Assembly: GCA_020849535.1 (NCBI GenBank)
Contig: JADLGB010000019.1
Span: 1 to 64,000, forward strand
Origin: Candidatus Hydrogenedentota bacterium
Lineage (GTDB): Bacteria > Hydrogenedentota > Hydrogenedentia > Hydrogenedentales > SLHB01
Length of the DNA: 64,000 nucleotides
Direction of reading: 5' to 3'
Shown: positions 8,577 to 17,255 of the stretch, one piece after another
How positions within the stretch are numbered: position 1 is the first letter of the stretch
Layout: each line of letters begins with the position of its first letter
Made by a program: the position numbers and the translations under genes
The notes under the pieces: model-generated
Databases searched by the model: none
What the model was told of the DNA's origin: nothing
The model's input: the letters and a program-made list of their open reading frames with translations, nothing else

Positions 8577-9974
8577 ATGTCGAATGAATTCAAACTGGTC
8601 AAACCCAGATTCGTGCCGCCGCTCGACGAAGGTTTTCGCCCGGCGGTTTTGGCCAATCGCGCCTTTCTGGCCGAAGTGGACGCTACCGGCGCGGGGGTCC
8701 CGCTGATTCTCGGTCTGGAACGTTCCGACGGGTCCGTGTCCCGCTTTGAGACCCGCGTGTTCCCGGAAGGCCACGCCCGGGCCGGCGCTGACCTCATGTA
8801 CGCGGAACGCCTGGTAAAATTCCTGCTTTGGCAGCGGGGCGGGTGGAAGGTCTATGCAGGTGGCCCACGCAGTATCGGCGAATATCTCGCGAAGAGCTAT
8901 GCGCCGGGCGGCACGCAGGAGTTTGACTTCACGTTCATGGGCGAGGATGTCTATGAAAAGACCTTCACCGTTGTGACGTGCGAGCCGGGCGATGTGCCGC
9001 CGGAGAATGAGACGACCAAACCCTTGGGCCGCCACTTGGATGGACACCGGATCGGGTTCGATCTGGGCGCGTCCGACCGCAAAGTGTCCGCGGTGGTAAA
9101 CGGGGAAGCCATCTTCAGCGAAGAGGTCGTGTGGGAACCTCGCAAGCAGACCGACCCTTCGTATCACTACAACGAAATCATGACCGCGCTGAAGACGGCG
9201 GCCTCGAAAATGCCCCGTGTGGACGCGATCGGCGGCAGCTCGGCTGGCGTGTATATCAATAACCGCCCCATGATCGCCTCCTTGTTCCGCGGGGTGCCGA
9301 AGGATCGCTTTCACGAAATCCACAACCTCTTCCTGCGCATTCGCGACGAGATGGGTGTTCCGCTGGAAATCGTCAACGACGGCGAAGTGACCGCGCTTGC
9401 GGGTTCGATGTCGCTGGAGGACAACGGCGTGCTGGGTATCGCGCTGGGGTCCAGCGAGGCGGGTGGTTACGTGACCATGGACGGCAACATCACGGGGTGG
9501 CTGAACGAACTGGCCTTCGCGCCCATCGACTATAGCCCCGACGCGCCGCGCGACGAGTGGTCGGGCGACTCCGGTGTGGGTGCGTTATACTTCTCGCAGC
9601 AGTGCGTGTTCCGGCTGGCCCCGAAGGCCGGCATCGAACTGCCCGCGAACGTCACGGACGCCGAGAAGCTCAAGTTCGTGCAAGAGAAACTGGAAGCAGG
9701 GCACGAAGGCGCGACACAGATTTGGCGCAGCATGGGCGTCTACATGGGATACGGCATCGCGCACTACGCCGACTTCTACGATCTGAAGCACGTGCTGGTG
9801 CTGGGCCGGTGCACGTCCGGGAAAGGCGGCGATTTTATCGTGAACGGCGCGATGGAAGTGCTCACGGCTGAGTTCCCCGAACTGGCCAGGCGCATCGAGG
9901 TGCAATTGCCCGACGAAAAGTCGCGGAGGGTGGGACAGTCCATCGCGGCGGCCAGTCTGCCGGCACTTTCCTGA
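8577..9974 (+). CDS. ROK-like actin-fold (ASKHA) sugar kinase homologue
   Basis: A 465-aa soluble protein. After a unique N-terminal region of about 155 residues comes an ASKHA-type nucleotide-binding domain: HRIGFDLGASDRKVSAVV (phosphate-1 loop region), VNDGEVTALAGSM (the D of ND-type catalytic motif in ROK proteins) and GIALGSSEAGGYVTMDG. The ROK zinc motif CxCGxxGCxE is absent. The start at 8577 follows GGAAGGGG at about 7 nt. It probably binds or phosphorylates a hexose, or acts as a sugar-binding regulator without an HTH. The large N-terminal extension makes it an unusual family member. Confidence 0.65.
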   Translation: MSNEFKLVKPRFVPPLDEGFRPAVLANRAFLAEVDATGAGVPLILGLERSDGSVSRFETRVFPEGHARAGADLMYAERLVKFLLWQRGGWKVYAGGPRSIGEYLAKSYAPGGTQEFDFTFMGEDVYEKTFTVVTCEPGDVPPENETTKPLGRHLDGHRIGFDLGASDRKVSAVVNGEAIFSEEVVWEPRKQTDPSYHYNEIMTALKTAASKMPRVDAIGGSSAGVYINNRPMIASLFRGVPKDRFHEIHNLFLRIRDEMGVPLEIVNDGEVTALAGSMSLEDNGVLGIALGSSEAGGYVTMDGNITGWLNELAFAPIDYSPDAPRDEWSGDSGVGALYFSQQCVFRLAPKAGIELPANVTDAEKLKFVQEKLEAGHEGATQIWRSMGVYMGYGIAHYADFYDLKHVLVLGRCTSGKGGDFIVNGAMEVLTAEFPELARRIEVQLPDEKSRRVGQSIAAASLPALS

Positions 9975-10038
9975 AGATAAGTTCTCCCACACGAGACACG
10001 ACATGACATTCACCAGACGGTGATGGATAGGAGGAACG

Positions 10039-10887
10039 ATGAAGTTTCACTTGGAAAGCGCGCAGGTGTTTGTCCCCGACCATCTGCCGGTCGCGGAGGC
10101 CATGGCGCGGACGACGCACCTCGCCCTCGCGGCGCATCAGGACGACATCGAGATCATGGCCTACGACGGCATCATCAAGTGCTTCCAGCAGGAAGACCTT
10201 TGGTTTTCGGGTGTTGTGGTCACCGATGGGAGCGGCTCTCCCCGCGACGACGTGTACAAGGACTACACAGACGCCGAAATGCGGGTCGTCCGCTTCAAGG
10301 AACAGTTCAAGGCGGCGGTCGTAGGCGAGTACAGCGCGCAGGTCATGCTGGACTACCCAAGCAAAGCCGTCAAGGACGGCTCCGACAAACGCCCTGTGGA
10401 AGATATCGTGCGCATCCTTCGGGCGACGAATCCCGAGGTTGTGTACACCCACAACCTTGCCGATAAGCACGACACCCACGTTGGCGTGACCCTGAAAGTG
10501 ATCGAAGCGATTCGGTCTCTGCCGAAAGCCGAGCGGCCTTCGGCGCTGTACGGGTGCGAAGTCTGGCGCGATCTCGACTGGATGGTCGATGCCGACAAGG
10601 TTGCCTTTGACTGCTCCGCGCACGAGAATCTTCAGGCGGCGCTGCTCGGCGTGTTCGACTCGCAGATCGCCGGGGGCAAGCGCTACGACCTGGCTTCGAT
10701 GGGACGCCGCCGCGCTCACGCGACGTACCACGCTTCCCATGCGACCGACCTGACCACGGGCATCTCGTTTGCCATGGACCTGACGCCGTTGATCGTGGAC
10801 GTCGAAAAGGACGTCGCCGATTACGCCCAGGAGATGATCCGCCGCTTTGCCAGCGACGTGGCGGTTCGCATCGGGAAGCTCCGCTAA
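10039..10887 (+). CDS. PIG-L (LmbE-like) family deacetylase
   Basis: A 282-aa zinc-dependent N-acetyl-sugar deacetylase homologue. The metal/catalytic motif AHPDDxE reads AHQDDIE at residues 32-38, and the second histidine cluster lies in THNLADKHDTHVGV (137-150). The proline-to-glutamine change inside the first motif is tolerated in some family members. Substrates of characterised relatives include GlcNAc-inositol and GlcNAc-malate (mycothiol, bacillithiol) and N-acetylated lipids; which one applies here is unknown. A clear AGGAGG-type site precedes the ATG. The ABC importer genes follow 38 bp downstream on the same strand. Confidence 0.88.
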   Translation: MKFHLESAQVFVPDHLPVAEAMARTTHLALAAHQDDIEIMAYDGIIKCFQQEDLWFSGVVVTDGSGSPRDDVYKDYTDAEMRVVRFKEQFKAAVVGEYSAQVMLDYPSKAVKDGSDKRPVEDIVRILRATNPEVVYTHNLADKHDTHVGVTLKVIEAIRSLPKAERPSALYGCEVWRDLDWMVDADKVAFDCSAHENLQAALLGVFDSQIAGGKRYDLASMGRRRAHATYHASHATDLTTGISFAMDLTPLIVDVEKDVADYAQEMIRRFASDVAVRIGKLR

Positions 10888-10925
10888 ACCGCACGCCGCG
10901 AGGGCGGTCACGATAAGGGAGACGC

Positions 10926-11822
10926 ATGCACCGCAAGCCGCATGGAGTAGGGCGAATCTGCGCCATCTTCGCGCTTGCGGTGCTGGCAGGCTGCGGAAGC
11001 GCCAGTGTCGATAACGCGGCCTCCCGCCACGGCATCATCACGTTTGCACCCAACATCACAGAGACCGTGTTCGCCCTGGGCCAGGGGGACCGAATCGTGG
11101 GTGTCACCAAGTACTGCGACTACCCGCCGGACGTGCGCAGCAAACAGCGCGTCGGAGACTATCTCGATCCGGATCTCGAGAAGATTACCTTGCTTGCCCC
11201 CGAACTCATCATCCTGGCGGGACAACACGCCGAACTTGCGGACCTCGCGCAGCACAACCACATCCCCATCCTACACGCGCACATGGACAACCTGGCCACC
11301 ATCCAGGATGGCATCACCCGGATCGGCACGGCCTTGGATTGCGAAGAAGAGGCCAGGCAACTGTGGAGTGGCATTCAGTCAGGTCTTACGAAAGTGCGCG
11401 AGGCGGTTAAGGATCGGCCGCGCCCTCGGGTGCTGGTCATCAATACGCGCACGAGTCACGACCTCAATACCTTGTTCACGGTAGGACGCTCCTCGTTCGT
11501 GTCCGAACTGCTGGAAATCGCGGGGGGCGTCAACATCTTCGACGATGAAGAGACGCCCTACTTCGAGGCCTCGAAGGAAACGGTCGTTATGCGCGAACCC
11601 GACGCCATCGTCGAGTTTCACGCCGGAGAAAACCTGAGCCCCGAAGAGCTGCAACGCTTCACGGACGATTGGCAGTCCCTGCCCACGATACCCGCGGTTG
11701 CCAATGGACGGGTCCACATGGTCACGGAATCATACGGCCTCAGGCCGGGCCCCCGCGTCGCGCTGATCGCCGCGCAGCTCGCCCGCATCCTGCACCCTGA
11801 AGTGGAAATCCCTCCTCTATGA
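10926..11822 (+). CDS. btuF: ABC importer substrate-binding lipoprotein, BtuF/FhuD type
   Basis: A 298-aa lipoprotein: the signal peptide ends in the lipobox LAGC with Cys23. The class III binding-protein fold is recognisable from FAPNITETVFALGQGDRIVGV, the DYPPDV segment and a long helix linking two lobes. Together with the following ATPase and permease it forms a complete vitamin B12/heme/siderophore-class importer. The TYPE of ligand cannot be fixed: BtuF, HmuT and FepB look alike at this level, and no cobalamin riboswitch is visible upstream. GGGAGACGC precedes the ATG. The stop overlaps the ATPase start (ATGA). Confidence 0.85.
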   Translation: MHRKPHGVGRICAIFALAVLAGCGSASVDNAASRHGIITFAPNITETVFALGQGDRIVGVTKYCDYPPDVRSKQRVGDYLDPDLEKITLLAPELIILAGQHAELADLAQHNHIPILHAHMDNLATIQDGITRIGTALDCEEEARQLWSGIQSGLTKVREAVKDRPRPRVLVINTRTSHDLNTLFTVGRSSFVSELLEIAGGVNIFDDEETPYFEASKETVVMREPDAIVEFHAGENLSPEELQRFTDDWQSLPTIPAVANGRVHMVTESYGLRPGPRVALIAAQLARILHPEVEIPPL

Positions 11823-12622
11823 CCCGGACGCTTCAAGCACAGGACGTGGCCTTCGCGTATACGCCCCCCCTGGACGTCTTCACCCACGTGACTGCCGCGG
11901 TGCGAAGCGGCGAAGTGACGGGGCTGGTGGGTCCGAACGGTTCCGGCAAGAGCACGCTGCTCCGCGTTTTAGCCGGCCTCTTGCGGCCTCGCGAGGGCAA
12001 GGTGCTCATCGACGGCCGTTCGTCCGGCCACATGTCGAATCGGCAGCGCGCGCGCATCCTGGGGTTCCTGCCTCAGTTGGTGAACCCCGTCTTTTCCCTG
12101 TCAGTATTCGAGGTCGTATGTCTCGGGCGGTACCCGCATCTGGGTGCGCTGGGCGCGACGCAACCACACGATCGCGCGGTCGCGGAGCGCTGCCTGCGCG
12201 ACACGGAAACATTGGACTTGCGCGACCGCGATTTCATGGCCTTGTCCGGCGGTGAACGGCAGCGGGTGCTGCTTGCCAGCGTGCTTGCGCAAGAGCCGGA
12301 TCTCCTGCTGCTCGACGAGCCGACCTCCGCCCTCGACATCCATCATCAGATCGAGATTTTCGCGCTGCTCAAACGGCTCGCGGGCGAAGGCTATGGGATC
12401 GGCGTAGTGACACATGACCTCAATCTTGCCGCGCGTTTCTGCAACCAGCTTTTCCTGCTTTCGCACCGAAGCACCGGCCTTGTCGCCGCGGGCAAACCGG
12501 AAAACGTGCTGACGGAGGCGTTGTTGTCGGAAGCCTACGACGCCCCCATCCGCGTGTGCAGACATCCGCTCACCGGGGCGCCCCTCATCACCGCCGAAGA
12601 ACCCGCGGAGGTCACGCCATGA
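11819..12622 (+). CDS. btuD: ABC importer ATPase, BtuD/FecE type
   Basis: A 267-aa nucleotide-binding subunit with Walker A GPNGSGKST, ABC signature LSGGERQRV, Walker B LLLLDEPTSALD and switch histidine in VVTHDLN, all intact. The region between Walker A and the signature (GFLPQL, VFEVVCLGRYPH) is typical of FecE/BtuD ATPases. It powers import by the BtuC-like permease encoded next. Its start overlaps the btuF stop and its stop overlaps the permease start, both as ATGA, indicating translational coupling of the three subunits. Confidence 0.92.
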   Translation: MTRTLQAQDVAFAYTPPLDVFTHVTAAVRSGEVTGLVGPNGSGKSTLLRVLAGLLRPREGKVLIDGRSSGHMSNRQRARILGFLPQLVNPVFSLSVFEVVCLGRYPHLGALGATQPHDRAVAERCLRDTETLDLRDRDFMALSGGERQRVLLASVLAQEPDLLLLDEPTSALDIHHQIEIFALLKRLAGEGYGIGVVTHDLNLAARFCNQLFLLSHRSTGLVAAGKPENVLTEALLSEAYDAPIRVCRHPLTGAPLITAEEPAEVTP

Positions 12623-13653
12623 CCAAAGCAACACGCGCGGCCGCCGTGGCTGGACTCATCGCGCTCTGCGTGGCGCTCGTCGCGGCGAGTCTGCTGATTG
12701 GCACGGAGAACCTCAGCCTGGGCCGTATCTATGCGGAATGGCGCAGCGGAGAGCCGTTGAGCAAGACACCGGCCCTCAGCATTCTCATCAACCAGCGTCT
12801 CCCGCGGACGCTGGTGGCACTCATCGTGGGTTGCGGACTGACATTGGCCGGTTGCTCTTTTCAGGCGTTACTCCGCAACCCTCTGGCCACGCCGTATACG
12901 CTCGGCATCGACAGCTTCGGCGCGTTTGGCGCGTACGCCGCCACGATCTACGGTGGTACCGGCGGCTGGCTCACGTTTCAGTTTCTCGGCTTTTCGCACG
13001 TCCAGGCGCTGGCGTTCGCGTTTGCGGCCTTCGACGTGCTGCTCATCTACGCCATGGCCTCGCGCAAGACCCGCATGGCCCCGTCGGTGCTGCTGCTGGC
13101 GGGCGTGACGCTGGGACTCCTCGCGAGTTCGGGCATTCTCTTCCTGCGCTATCTCGCCAAGCCCGAACAACTCATCAACATGGACCGCTGGCTGATGGGC
13201 GGTGTCGATGTCATTGGATACGAACCGGTGGTAACGTTGTTTCTTGGCGTGACTCCCTGCGCCATCATCCTGCTCGCCCAGGCCGCCAAATTCGATCAAC
13301 TTGGGTTTGGCGAAGAGATGGCCGCGGGCCGCGGCGTCAACGTCAACCGCCTCCAACTCACCACCTTTCTCGTGTGTTCATTCATGACGGGGATAATCGT
13401 TTCCAAGGTCGGGCCGATCGGGTTTGTGGGCCTCATCGTTCCGCACGCGGTCCGCACCGTCACTGGGTCGCGTCACCGCATCCTCATGCCCGCGAGCCTG
13501 GTGGCCGGGGGCGCGTTCCTGTGCCTGTGCGACATCCTCGCGCGAAAACTCATGACAGGCGAGACCCCGATCGGCATTATCACTTCGTTAATCGGCGCGC
13601 CATTTTTCCTCTACCTGCTCACCCGCCGCCGCTTCACGGACTGGGAAACGTAG
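12619..13653 (+). CDS. btuC: ABC importer permease, FecCD/BtuC type
   Basis: A 344-aa membrane permease with about ten helices. Family hallmarks are RLPRTLVALIVGCGLTLAG near residue 60, the QALLRNPLATP coupling region, and the C-terminal GPIGFVGLIVPH motif. Two copies would form the channel with BtuD-like ATPases and BtuF-like receptor. I place the start at the ATG overlapping the btuD stop; an upstream in-frame ATG lies inside btuD and would add a basic non-membrane leader. Confidence 0.9.
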   Translation: MTKATRAAAVAGLIALCVALVAASLLIGTENLSLGRIYAEWRSGEPLSKTPALSILINQRLPRTLVALIVGCGLTLAGCSFQALLRNPLATPYTLGIDSFGAFGAYAATIYGGTGGWLTFQFLGFSHVQALAFAFAAFDVLLIYAMASRKTRMAPSVLLLAGVTLGLLASSGILFLRYLAKPEQLINMDRWLMGGVDVIGYEPVVTLFLGVTPCAIILLAQAAKFDQLGFGEEMAAGRGVNVNRLQLTTFLVCSFMTGIIVSKVGPIGFVGLIVPHAVRTVTGSRHRILMPASLVAGGAFLCLCDILARKLMTGETPIGIITSLIGAPFFLYLLTRRRFTDWET

Positions 13654-13668
13654 CGGGCGGTCAAAGAA

Positions 13669-13812
13669 AAGAACATCCCCCTACACTATCTTCAAAGGGG
13701 GACCTGTGCAAAACTAGTGTTGCAATAATTCAAATTTTCGCGCCGCGAAGCGCACGCGTGTACGGTCCCCCTTCGAAGGGGGCAGGCACGAAGTGCCGAG
13801 GGGGATGTTCTT
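13669..13812. mobile_element. 144-bp MITE-like element with perfect 14-bp terminal inverted repeats
   Basis: AAGAACATCCCCCT (13669-13682) and AGGGGGATGTTCTT (13799-13812) are exact inverted copies. A second, inner pair CTTCAAAGGGGGACC (13690-13704) and GGTCCCCCTTCGAAG (13764-13778) matches at 14 of 15. The right part has an additional small hairpin GGCACGAAGTGCC (13784-13796). It contains no reading frame, so it would have to be moved by a transposase elsewhere in the genome. No clear target-site duplication is visible. Confidence 0.65.
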
Positions 13813-13843
13813 CGCCAATCGCTGCGCTTCGGCATCCGCCGGG

Positions 13844-13873
13844 TTGTCTGTTCTCCCGCGCGACTTGTACACT
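13844..13873 (+). promoter_or_regulatory. Putative sigma70 promoter of the bi-domain oxidoreductase operon
   Basis: TTGTCT (13844-13849), 18-nt spacer, TACACT (13868-13873). Transcription would start near 13880, leaving a leader of about 55 nt that ends in GGAGGGG ahead of the ATG at 13936. It lies just downstream of the MITE-like element. Confidence 0.4.
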
Positions 13874-13935
13874 AGCGCAAACGGCTGCACTGCGAAGGTT
13901 TTGGCGGGCCGTTCACCGGAGGGGATCAGATCAGT

Positions 13936-16095
13936 ATGAAGCAAGTCTTGGTTCGGGGGGGCAAGGTGCATGTCGAAGACGTGCCGCCGCCGAGTGTCGC
14001 GCCGGGGCACGCCCTCGTTCGCGTCAGCCATTCGGTCATCAGTTCCGGGACGGAATCATCGTTTGTGTCGGAAGGGGGCACGGCCGCGTTCGTCATGAAG
14101 AATGCCCGCAACCCCCTGAACGTGGAAAAGCTCAAGCGCAAGGTCGCCAGCATCGGCGTGCGGGGTACCGTCGAGTTTGTGCGGGGCAAGCTGTTCGAGT
14201 TCCAGATTCCCGGGTATAGCACGGCGGGTGTCGTCGTTGAATGCGGCGAAGGCTTGGAAGGCTTTCGTGCCGGAGACAAGGTGGCGTGTTCGGGTGCGGG
14301 CTATGCCTGCCACGCTGAATACAACCTCGTTCCGCAGCAACTCCTCACTCCCATCCCCGACGGCGTTGATACGGAAGACGCCGCCTTTGTGACGCTCGGC
14401 GCCATCGCCATGCAGGGATGCCGTCAGCTCGCCCCGACCTTCGGTGAGACGTTTGTCGTGATGGGGATGGGCTTGCTTGGCCAACTGTCTGCGCAGATCC
14501 TGCGCGCGGCAGGCTGCCGTGTCATCTGCTCGGACCCCGTCGCAGCAAAGCGTGAACTCGCCACGACACTGGGAGCGAGCGTGGTGACGCCGCCCGAAGA
14601 CCTGGCGGCACATGTGCAGGAGTGGACGGCCGGCCACGGCGCGGACGGCGTGCTCATCTGTGCAGCTACCAAGGACAGCGAGGCGGCTAACTCGGCCCTC
14701 GAACTCTGCCGGCAGAAGGGTCGCGTGGTCGTCACCGGCGCGGTGGGTATGAACCTTGCCCGAAGCCCGCTGTACCTGAAGGAACTCGATTTCCGGCTCT
14801 CGTGCTCGTATGGACCCGGCCGGTACAACCCGGCCTACGAAGAAAAGGGACTGGACTATCCGATCGGCTACGTGCGCTGGACTGAAGGCCGGAACATGTC
14901 CGAGTTCCTCCGCATGATTGCTGAAGGCAAGGTCAAAGTGAAGCCTTTGATCTCGCTGCGCCGCGAAGTGGCAAACGCACAAGACGCCTATGCCGCGATT
15001 CTGGACAAGGAATCGAACACGGTGGCAGCGGTGCTCACGTATGGCGAACCCGAAGAAGATGCAAAACGTCTCATCAATCGCAGATTCGAATTGAAGGCGC
15101 GCACAGCGCGCTCGGGCGATGTGGGCGTGGCCGTCATCGGCGCGGGCGGCTTCGCAAGCGCATTTCACTTGCCCAACGTCGCGAAGATGAGTGGAGCGCG
15201 GCTGGTCGCGGTGGTCAATCGCACCGGGGCCAAGGCCAAGCAGGCGGCGGAGAAGTACGGCGCGGCGTATTGCACCACGGATGTGAATCAGGTGCTGGCG
15301 GATGATGCGGTGAAGGCCGTTATTATCGCCACACGCCACAATCTGCATGCTCCGCTCGCCATCGCCGCCGCAAAGGCGGGTAAGCACGTCTTTGTCGAGA
15401 AGCCCATGGCGATGACCGTTCCGGACTGTGAGGCGGTCTGCGACGCGGCGGAAAGTGCGGGCATTCTCCTCACGGTCGGGTTCAACCGGCGCTTCTCCAA
15501 ATTCGCGCAACTGGCCAAGGCCCAGCTTGTGCACATGCCCGGTCCGAAAATCATCGTTTATCGCTGCAACGCGGGAGTGCTTCCGCCGGGGCATTGGACC
15601 AACGACCCGGTGGAAGGCGGGGGCCGTATCATAGGCGAGGCGGTGCACTTCTTCGATCTTTGCTGCTGGCTGGCGGGTCAGGACCCCTGCGCCGTGCTCG
15701 CTGAGCGCGCCGGCGCGCCGGATGAAACAGCGCCGGGCTCCAACAATCTCACGGCGCTCATACGCTTTCCGGACGGCTCGCTCGCGACGGTGATCTACTC
15801 GACCCTCGGTCATCCCGGTATCGACAAAGAGCACATCGAAGTATTCGGCTCGGGCAAGGCCGTCGTCATCGACGACTTTCGCGGGATTCGTTTCGCCGGC
15901 CTGTCCGCGAAGAACATCAAACAGACCGGGGAACACAAGGGGCAATACGAGATTCTCGAGAACTGGATCCGCGCCATCCGAGGCGAGGCTGAATTGAGCG
16001 TAACCGCCGCACACGGTCTCCGTGCAACACAGATCGCGCAGGAGGCCATTCGCCAGAGCAGCCTATTCTCAAGCCCAAGCACGGACATGCCGTGA
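13936..16095 (+). CDS. Bi-domain oxidoreductase: MDR dehydrogenase fused to Gfo/Idh/MocA
   Basis: A 719-aa fusion. Residues about 1-370 are a medium-chain alcohol-dehydrogenase-type domain with a nucleotide loop GMGLLGQLSAQIL, and residues about 390-715 are a Gfo/Idh/MocA domain beginning VAVIGAGGFASAFHLP with the signature FVEKPMAM. The usual catalytic zinc cysteine near the MDR N-terminus is not obvious. Proteins of this layout are known from surface-polysaccharide clusters, where they are thought to oxidise or epimerise nucleotide sugars; the exact reaction is not established. Its stop overlaps the GTG start of the glycosyltransferase (GTGA), so the pair is probably cotranslated and joins the same glycan pathway. 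Confidence 0.88.
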   Translation: MKQVLVRGGKVHVEDVPPPSVAPGHALVRVSHSVISSGTESSFVSEGGTAAFVMKNARNPLNVEKLKRKVASIGVRGTVEFVRGKLFEFQIPGYSTAGVVVECGEGLEGFRAGDKVACSGAGYACHAEYNLVPQQLLTPIPDGVDTEDAAFVTLGAIAMQGCRQLAPTFGETFVVMGMGLLGQLSAQILRAAGCRVICSDPVAAKRELATTLGASVVTPPEDLAAHVQEWTAGHGADGVLICAATKDSEAANSALELCRQKGRVVVTGAVGMNLARSPLYLKELDFRLSCSYGPGRYNPAYEEKGLDYPIGYVRWTEGRNMSEFLRMIAEGKVKVKPLISLRREVANAQDAYAAILDKESNTVAAVLTYGEPEEDAKRLINRRFELKARTARSGDVGVAVIGAGGFASAFHLPNVAKMSGARLVAVVNRTGAKAKQAAEKYGAAYCTTDVNQVLADDAVKAVIIATRHNLHAPLAIAAAKAGKHVFVEKPMAMTVPDCEAVCDAAESAGILLTVGFNRRFSKFAQLAKAQLVHMPGPKIIVYRCNAGVLPPGHWTNDPVEGGGRIIGEAVHFFDLCCWLAGQDPCAVLAERAGAPDETAPGSNNLTALIRFPDGSLATVIYSTLGHPGIDKEHIEVFGSGKAVVIDDFRGIRFAGLSAKNIKQTGEHKGQYEILENWIRAIRGEAELSVTAAHGLRATQIAQEAIRQSSLFSSPSTDMP

Positions 16096-17255
16096 AGATC
16101 TGCATCCTCCAGGTCCTGCATACACCCAACGACAAGCGCGTCTTTCACAAGGAGGCGAAGAGCTTGGCAGCCGCAGGTCACGACGTGTTGTCCATAGTGC
16201 CATCGGAGACCCCGTTGCCCAAGGCTATCGACGGCGTTCGGATCGAAACGACTCCCGTTGCGAAGGGCATGTTCCAGCGCTTCATGGCGTCTTTCGCCAT
16301 CATCCCGCGCGGACTGCGCGCCAAGGCCGACGCGTACCTGTGTGTCGAGCCGGAGACCTGGGTCTCGGGCCTGATCATCAAACTGCTCACGCGGCGCAAG
16401 GTTGTTTTCGATCAACACGAGCACGTGCCTTCGAAGTTCGCAGACAAGTTTCCCAGGCCGTTCCGGCCCGCTGTGCAGTGGGCCACGGTCAAGGCCATGC
16501 GTGCGATGGCGCGTTTCACTGACTATGTCATCCTCACGAAAAACTGCCTTGAGGAACCGTACAAGGGCCTGCGCGTGCCGCGAACGGTCGTGCTGAACAC
16601 CAATCATCTGCAACCGCCGTGCGCGGCGATCCCGGAGTTTCTTCAACAGCGATACGGCCACCGCCCCACGATCATTCACCAGGGCCTCTTCGGTGATGTT
16701 CGCGGCTCGTATCAGCTGCTGGACGCAATGAGGATACTTGCGCGCAAGTGTCCGGACATCAAGTGCGTCCTGCTGGGCAAGTACATCTACGGCGACGAAG
16801 CCGCATTCCGAAAGGCGGTGTCCGATGCTGGGTTGGAAGCGCACATCGACATGATCGACGAGATCCCATTCGATGAAGTGCCGCCTTATATTGCGGTGTC
16901 CAAGGTGGGCCTGATCCTGTTTCAGCCGGGCCCGATGAACCACACGCTCGCGATGCCGCACAAGATGTTTGATTACATGCGCGAGGGCATACCACTGATC
17001 GCCCCGGCGTTTGCGGTGGAAGTGGCTCATATCGTGCGCGAGTCCGAGTGTGGACTTCTTGTCGATGTGGCCGACCCGCAAGCCATTGCGGATGCCGTAC
17101 TCCGCCTTCTCCAAGACCCGGAAGAGGCGGCCCGCCTCGGTGCGAACGGCCGCCGCAGCGTGGAGACTCGCTACAACTGGCAGTCGGATGAACGCCGTAT
17201 GCTGGACGCGTTCGCGTCCGCCGCGCGGAACCTTCATGGAGCCAGCAAAGCATAA
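16092..17255 (+). CDS. Glycosyltransferase family 4 (GT-B fold)
   Basis: A 387-aa retaining glycosyltransferase of the GT4/GT1-like GT-B group. The N-terminal domain carries CILQVLHTPNDKRVFHKEA, and the C-terminal domain carries the donor-binding region with MPHKMFDYMREGIPLIAPAF, the counterpart of the E-x7-E motif region. It starts at GTG within the overlap with the bi-domain oxidoreductase and its TAA shares one base with the hemF ATG. It most likely adds a sugar to a surface glycan or lipid at the cytoplasmic membrane face. Donor and acceptor are unknown. Confidence 0.85.
   Translation: MKICILQVLHTPNDKRVFHKEAKSLAAAGHDVLSIVPSETPLPKAIDGVRIETTPVAKGMFQRFMASFAIIPRGLRAKADAYLCVEPETWVSGLIIKLLTRRKVVFDQHEHVPSKFADKFPRPFRPAVQWATVKAMRAMARFTDYVILTKNCLEEPYKGLRVPRTVVLNTNHLQPPCAAIPEFLQQRYGHRPTIIHQGLFGDVRGSYQLLDAMRILARKCPDIKCVLLGKYIYGDEAAFRKAVSDAGLEAHIDMIDEIPFDEVPPYIAVSKVGLILFQPGPMNHTLAMPHKMFDYMREGIPLIAPAFAVEVAHIVRESECGLLVDVADPQAIADAVLRLLQDPEEAARLGANGRRSVETRYNWQSDERRMLDAFASAARNLHGASKA

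Noticed and set aside
10888-10925. Cobalamin riboswitch expected ahead of a btuFDC-type importer
   Set aside because: The gap to the upstream gene is only 38 bp and shows no such element.
12738-14219. 493-codon plus-strand frame overlapping the permease, the MITE-like element and the next gene
   Set aside because: Frame-shifted reading of btuC running through the repeat; no similarity and no start site.
14056-16014. 652-codon open frame on the minus strand opposite the bi-domain oxidoreductase
   Set aside because: Composition is Arg/His-rich with no recognisable domain and no ribosome site; it mirrors a certain gene and is a GC-rich codon artefact.
15810-17237. 475-codon minus-strand frame opposite the GT4 gene
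   Set aside because: Antisense shadow of two overlapping genes with clear families.
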